In this document: positions 5,818 to 11,151 of the stretch, piece after piece
How positions within the stretch are numbered: position 1 is the stretch's first letter
Layout: every line of letters starts with the position of its first letter
Assembly: GCA_027603945.1 (NCBI GenBank)
Contig: JADIIU010000226.1
Span: 1-11,151 of the forward strand
Reading direction: 5' to 3'
Origin: Terramyces sp. JEL0728
Lineage: Eukaryota; Chytridiomycota; Chytridiomycetes; Rhizophydiales; Terramycetaceae
DNA: 11,151 bases
The notes under the pieces: model-generated
What the model was told of the DNA's origin: nothing
The model's database searches: none
Seen by the model: the letters and a program-made list of their open reading frames with translations, nothing else
Made by a program: the position numbers and the translations under genes

Positions 5818-8272
5818 CGACTGACTTGAAATTTGTAACAACGTAGAATGCAACCGTCGCATAATCATTTCTACCTTCGAAACCTCTCGCTGTTTCTTGT
5901 AACTGAGCGTAACCCTTATTTGACATATCATCATACTTGTATACCCCATTGCTACGCAGAACTCTTGCACCAAAATGAGCACCATTTGGTTCGGTACTGT
6001 ATATTCTAGCTACTAGTGTGTACTCAGTTGAGCCAATTACCAGCTTACTAGGGAAATAGAAATCTGAAGAATTGTTATTGTTTCCTTCCACATCGGGTTC
6101 CAGTTCAAGTACAATGATGGAACTGGTGAATGAAAATCTCGATTTCGATATCAATAAAGACTTGCAGCGCAGACATTCTTTAGGTGTTTGAAATTTGTAA
6201 GCATCTCCAGAGCATAAATTCAAAAGAATATCTTGAATATTTCCATATTCATCACCACTTGTCAAGGTACACTCCAAATGATTATTTGTCAAACCCTAGA
6301 TTAATGTATATTACTACAACCATGCATCTTTGTGGAGTCTTTTTATAGTAATAGCCACAATGGCATTCATAAATGATAGACTTTTCATTCAGAAATAAAT
6401 AGGAAATTGGCCCCTTTCCTCTCAAGAGCTGTTCCAGAACAACTGTAGGGCTTCCATAAGCATTCAACGCATAACTAGTAGATTGTTCGATGAATTTCCA
6501 AAAATTATTTCTTCCTTCAGTTAAACACCTGGCCAGCTTGGAATTGTCTTTGCAAACATCCCTTTTATGAAAGTGACAGAGAAGTGAGTTCCATGCAGTA
6601 GTATCGTTCAGTGAAATTAACCTGTCAATGCCAATAAATTTCTATGTTACCAAATTGTTACCGCAACAGAGTATAAACTTTCCAACAATGATGTGTAATA
6701 GCAAGAATTCTGCTTATGTATATAGCTGGCGAATGTAATAAGAGGGTGCTTCAGGGCATTTTTTGACTTTGGAGGTCTCCCTGCTTTACGTTTCTTTGCA
6801 GGTATAGCTTCCACAAGCAATTCATCGGTTTTTTCCGGCGGCTTATAAGAGAAATCCGCTTCGGTTTTTAATTTTCGTTTATCTCTTGCTTTGATATTTT
6901 GCTTGATTCTGTCATTCGATCGATTTCCATAGTTTGACGTGTTAGGAAATAAATACCTTAATACCCTCCAAAGTCATATCATATTCAACTTCAAGGGCTT
7001 GACTGAAGAGCAATAGGCTCGATAATCCTTTGATAATTGTATTATTACGAGTGCCCAGTTGATAGTACACCCAATGTAAAGATTCTTGGGCGTTCGTAGT
7101 TCTTGGCAATTGACTACTAAGGTCTGAATCCATGGTTTGCATACATGGAAAAAGCATTTTGGCAATATCAGTATCTACCCACCACAGCAACCACATCGCA
7201 CAATTTGGGAAAGATTCCAAAATGTTTTTTACTTTATCATTAAAATCCTCCACTGGAATATCACCAAACAAGTCACCAATGAGTTTTTTGAAGATGTCAA
7301 CCTCTTCAACTCGAACAACTATGCGATTTTGGAGAATTTTTTGAAGTGAATTTCGGAAGTGAACAGCACACCCTTTGAGCAATCCAGCTGCATGAGCTCT
7401 TAATTCACTTCCTTCTTTGGTAGAATTTTGCTCCAGTTTTAGTTGCACATAGGCTTCAACAAATCCATTTCGCTGTGGCTTGGAATAGTCTACAACCAAT
7501 TGTTCGATAAAAGTACCTGTGCCAAAAGCATATCTTCTTCCTTAGGGCTTTGAGCAACGGCTGCAATTTCTTTGAGCAGACCAGCGAAATGGGCTCGGTA
7601 ATGGTTTGTATCAATTTTGGCAACCCAAGTGAATAAAACCGGAACCCATCTCTTTGTAATCTGACAATAAACAGAGGATGAAACAAGATAGCCGTTACTA
7701 AAGTAGCTGTAAGTGGCATCAGTAAGAATACCGGGCAATCTATCTTCCAAAGTAGTCAACTTGTTTTTCATGAAGCCATTCATGATAGACAAATGCATCT
7801 TACTTCCATCCAAACTACTGGATACATGCACGTCTCCAAACCGTTCGTAGAATAGGGGCAAACCTTGAATGGTGAGGTCTTGAAGACCTTTGTATTCCAT
7901 TTTGCTGAGGACGACCTTTCGGTAATACGCTACTCTATCCCTGTTATGATAAGCACGGTGAACGTTTCGCACAGGCTGGAGGTGAATCGGCGCCGTAGCG
8001 TCAGCAGTACTACCAACTACGAGCTTCAAAGGTACCTTTTCTGGGTTGCTGATGATCACCTTTTTGAATTGTTGCCTAGAAACGTGATCTGGAAGTGTAA
8101 TCGGAGGACATTCATGAGTGTGATATCCCCTATGACGATAGAGACACAGATCTTCTTCATAGTTAAAGTCAAACTTGACTGCTGCTGAACATGGAAAGTA
8201 GATAATTTGGGACGCGCAAACTAGACACGTTAATGGATTTGGAAATACCTCCGGATTTTGATGTGGCCGCAT
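5813..8272 (-). CDS. MULE-type DDE transposase fused to USP-like protease, copy 2
   Basis: Predicted exons are 8272-7517, 7496-6957, 6937-6662, 6641-6315 and 6295-5813. All catalytic and zinc-site residues named for the first copy are kept. Differences from it are few: Glu to Asp and Glu to Lys in exon 2, Lys to Ile before the AT-hook in exon 3, and Lys to Gln, Ile to Asn and Glu to Lys in exon 4, plus silent changes. Exon 1 is identical. The upstream 150 bases come from the left end of the third unit. Confidence 0.73.
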
Positions 8273-8670
8273 TCGAACTTTGCACTGCTGGTTTCCAAAT
8301 GTCCACTTTTTTAATTAAAATTCTCTTAAACAATGAAAAGAGTAGACAAGAGAAGTAGACAAAAATCCAAGCATATTATTTTTGAAACACAAAAAAGCTT
8401 TGTGGAAATACAATTCATTAGTTATTGTTAGTTGAGTTCAGAATAAAGTTAGATTGGAAATTTACAGATATAGGGTTTGGGTTAAAAGCATCATTATTTC
8501 TAAAATTCAGCGACTGTTTAGTATTTACAAATGAAACAGGATGCAAAGTATCTGCAATGGATGTTATAAAGGGAAGTACAGCTTATAATAATTATACGCA
8601 ATATCACCTAAACCTTCGCTAAAATGCTAGATAAAAGAATCAAGGCAAGTATTTCAAACAAAATAAATCT

Positions 8671-8676
8671 TTTATT
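8671..8676 (-). terminator. Poly(A) signal of transposase copy 3
   Basis: Same stop-overlapping AATAAA as in the other copies. Confidence 0.5.
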
Positions 8677-11131
8677 CGACTGACTTGAAATTTGTAACAA
8701 CGTAGAATGCAACCGTCGCATAATCATTTCTACCTTCGAAACCTCTCGCTGTTTCTTGTAACTGAGCGTAACCCTTATTTGACATATCATCATACTTGTA
8801 TACCCCATTGCTACGCAGAACTCTTGCACCAAAATGAGCACCATTTGGTTCGGTACTGTATATTCTAGCTACTAGTGTGTACTCAGTTGAGCCAATTACC
8901 AGCTTACTAGGGAAATAGAAATCTGAAGAATTGTTATTGTTTCCTTCCACATCGGGTTCCAGTTCAAGTACAATGATGGAACTGGTGAATGAAAATCTCG
9001 ATTTCGATATCAATAAAGACTTGCAGCGTAGACATTCTTTAGGTGTTTGAAATTTGTAAGCATCTCCAGAGCATAAATTCAAAAGAATATCTTGAATATT
9101 TCCATATTCATCACCACTTGTCAAGGTACACTCCAAATGATTATTTGTCAAACCCTAGATTAATGTATATTACTACAACCATGCATCTTTGTGGAGTCTT
9201 TTTATAGTAATAGCCACAATGGCATTCATAAATGATAGACTTTTCATTCAGAAATAAATAGGAAATTGGCCCCTTTCCTCTCAAGAGCTGTTCCAGAACA
9301 ACTGTAGGGCTTCCATAAGCATTCAACGCATAACTAGTAGATTGTTCGATGAATTTCCAAAAATTATTTCTTCCTTCAGTTAAACACCTGGCCAGCTTGG
9401 AATTGTCTTTGCAAACATCCCTTTTATGAAAGTGACAAAGAAGTGAGTTCCATGCAGTAGTATCGTTCAGTGAAATTAACCTGTCAATGCCAATAAATTT
9501 CTATGTTACCAAATTGTTACCGCAACAGAGTATAAACTTTCCAACAATGATGTGTAATAGCAAGAATTCTGCTTATGTATATAGCTGGCGAATGTAATAA
9601 GAGGGTGCTTCAGGGCATTTTTTGACTTTGGAGGTCTCCCTGCTTTACGTTTCTTTGCAGGTATAGCTTCCACAAGCAATTCATCGGTTTTTTCCGGCGG
9701 CTTATAAGAGAAATCCGCTTCGGTTTTTAATTTTCGTTTATCTCTTGCTTTGATATTTTGCTTGATTCTGTCATTCGATCGATTTCCATAGTTTGACGTG
9801 TTAGGAAATAAATACCTTAATACCCTCCAAAGTCATATCATATTCAACTTCAAGGGCTTGACTGAAGAGCAATAGGCTCGATAATCCTTCGATAATTGTA
9901 TTATTACGAGTGCCCAGTTGATAGTACACCCAATGTAAAGATTCTTGGGCGTTCGTAGTTCTTGGCAATTGACTACTAAGGTCTGAATCCATGGTTTGCA
10001 TACATGGAAAAAGCATTTTGGCAATATCAGTATCTACCCACCACAGCAACCACATCGCACAATTTGGGAAAGATTCCAAAATGTTTTTTACTTTATCATT
10101 AAAATCCTCCACTGGAATATCACCAAACAAGTCACCAATGAGTTTTTTGAAGATGTCAACCTCTTCAACTCGAACAACTATGCGATTTTGGAGAATTTTT
10201 TGAAGTGAATTTCGGAAGTGAACAGCACACCCTTTGAGCAATCCAGCTGCATGAGCCCTTAATTCACTTCCTTCTTTGGTAGAATTTTGCTCCAGTTTTA
10301 GTTGCACATAGGCTTCAACAAATCCATTTCGCTGTGGCTTGGAATAGTCTACAACCAATTGTTCGATAAAAGTACCTGTGCCAAAAGCATATCTTCTTCC
10401 TTAGGGCTTTGAGCAACGGCTGCAATTTCTTTGAGCAGACCAGCGAAATGGGCTCGGTAATGGTTTGTATCAATTTTGGCAACCCAAGTGAATAAAACCG
10501 GAACCCATCTCTTTGTAATCTGACAATAAACAGAGGATGAAACAAGATAGCCGTTACTAAAGTAGCTGTAAGTGGCATCAGTAAGAATACCGGGCAATCT
10601 ATCTTCCAAAGTAGTCAACTTGTTTTTCATGAAGCCATTCATGATAGACAAATGCATCTTACTTCCATCCAAACTACTGGATACATGCACGTCTCCAAAC
10701 CGTTCGTAGAATAGGGGCAAACCTTGAATGGTGAGGTCTTGAAGACCTTTGTATTCCATTTTGCTGAGGACGACCTTTCGGTAATACGCTACTCTATCCC
10801 TGTTATGATAAGCACGGTGAACGTTTCGCACAGGCTGGAGGTGAATCGGCGCCGTAGCGTCAGCAGTACTACCAACTACGAGCTTCAAAGGTACCTTTTC
10901 TGGGTTGCTGATGATCACCTTTTTGAATTGTTGCCTAGAAACGTGATCTGGAAGTGTAATCGGAGGACATTCATGAGTGTGATATCCCCTATGACGATAG
11001 AGACACAGATCTTCTTCATAGTTAAAGTCAAACTTGACTGCTGCTGAACATGGAAAGTAGATAATTTGGGACGCGCAAACTAGACACGTTAATGGATTTG
11101 GAAATACCTCCGGATTTTGATGTGGCCGCAT
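8672..11131 (-). CDS. MULE-type DDE transposase fused to USP-like protease, copy 3
   Basis: Predicted exons are 11131-10376, 10355-9816, 9796-9521, 9500-9174 and 9154-8672. The protein has the exon-3 and exon-4 variants of the second copy but keeps the Glu that the second copy changes to Lys in exon 2. Catalytic residues are intact. Only 20 bases upstream of the ATG are visible, so whether this copy has a different, original promoter and N-terminus cannot be told. Confidence 0.73.
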
Positions 11132-11151
11132 TCGAACTTTGCACTGCTGGT

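Larger units (their letters stand above)
5434..8292 (-). mobile_element. Unit 2: MULE-like DNA transposon copy
   Basis: Same organisation as the first unit. It shares most exon-4 variants with the third unit and has private changes, for example at the sites matching 2712, 2852 and 4172 of the first unit; the last converts Glu to Lys just after the transposase E390 region. Confidence 0.8.
2575..11151. repeat. Tandem array: three complete 2859-bp units
   Basis: The sequence repeats with a period of exactly 2859 bases from 2575 to the last base of the window, giving three whole units. Copies differ by about 18 substitutions and no indels. The left breakpoint is sharp: CTAC precedes TTCCAAATG at 2575, whereas TGGT precedes it at 5434 and 8293. 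Units are head to tail with their genes on the minus strand. The array may continue past the window. An assembly artefact is unlikely because the copies are distinguishable, but copy number needs long reads. Confidence 0.97.
8293..11151 (-). mobile_element. Unit 3: MULE-like DNA transposon copy
   Basis: Same organisation. Private changes lie in the left non-coding part (two T-to-A changes near 8487 and 8504) and at 10257, a silent change. The window stops at the last base of this unit, so neither the promoter of its gene nor the right-hand flank of the array is visible. Confidence 0.8.

Noticed and set aside
2575..11151. CRISPR array or satellite DNA
   Set aside because: The period is 2859 bases and each unit encodes a transposase-protease gene, so this is amplified mobile DNA.

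Overview
The window is eukaryotic nuclear DNA: AATAAA poly(A) signals, secretory genes with spliceosomal-type introns, standard stop codons, AT-rich. The gene families (a secreted GDSL phospholipase B and a MULE-type DDE transposase of the kind widespread in fungi) suggest an early-diverging fungus, but animals also carry this lipase family. Five predicted introns are only 19-21 nt long, which is exceptional and could point to a lineage with miniaturised introns. Taxonomy is left open.

Left part (1-2574). Bases 1-89 are probably the 3' end of a plus-strand gene. It converges with a complete minus-strand gene (192-1310) for a secreted GDSL/phospholipase B-like esterase of 365 residues. A 21-nt intron at 295-315 carries an in-frame stop, and removing it restores the conserved C-terminus. 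Bases 1311-2521 hold a possible TATA box, a C-rich tract and two short overlapping plus-strand ORFs of unknown nature (1933-2288), perhaps gene debris. A 26-bp inverted repeat (2522-2594) marks the entry into the array.

Right part (2575-11151). Exactly three head-to-tail copies of a 2859-bp unit, differing by about 18 substitutions and no indels, run to the last base of the window. Each unit carries one minus-strand gene. It reads as open once four phase-0 segments of 19-20 nt are removed, giving a predicted 793-residue protein. This has an N-terminal zinc-binding region (C...HxH), a MULE-type DDE transposase core (D185, D255, E390 plus the C/H motif), an AT-hook (485-491) and a C-terminal ubiquitin-specific-protease-like domain with Cys box (C511), finger cysteines (617, 619, 674, 677) and His box (H740, D755). 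Two of the four mini-introns end in canonical AG; the other two appear to end in TG and CG.

The most notable points are the transposase-deubiquitinase fusion, the ultra-short introns in both host and element genes, the possible non-AG 3' splice sites, and the tandem array whose left edge keeps repeated AAGTRGAC motifs in a palindrome. All splicing and domain claims come from reading the sequence alone.
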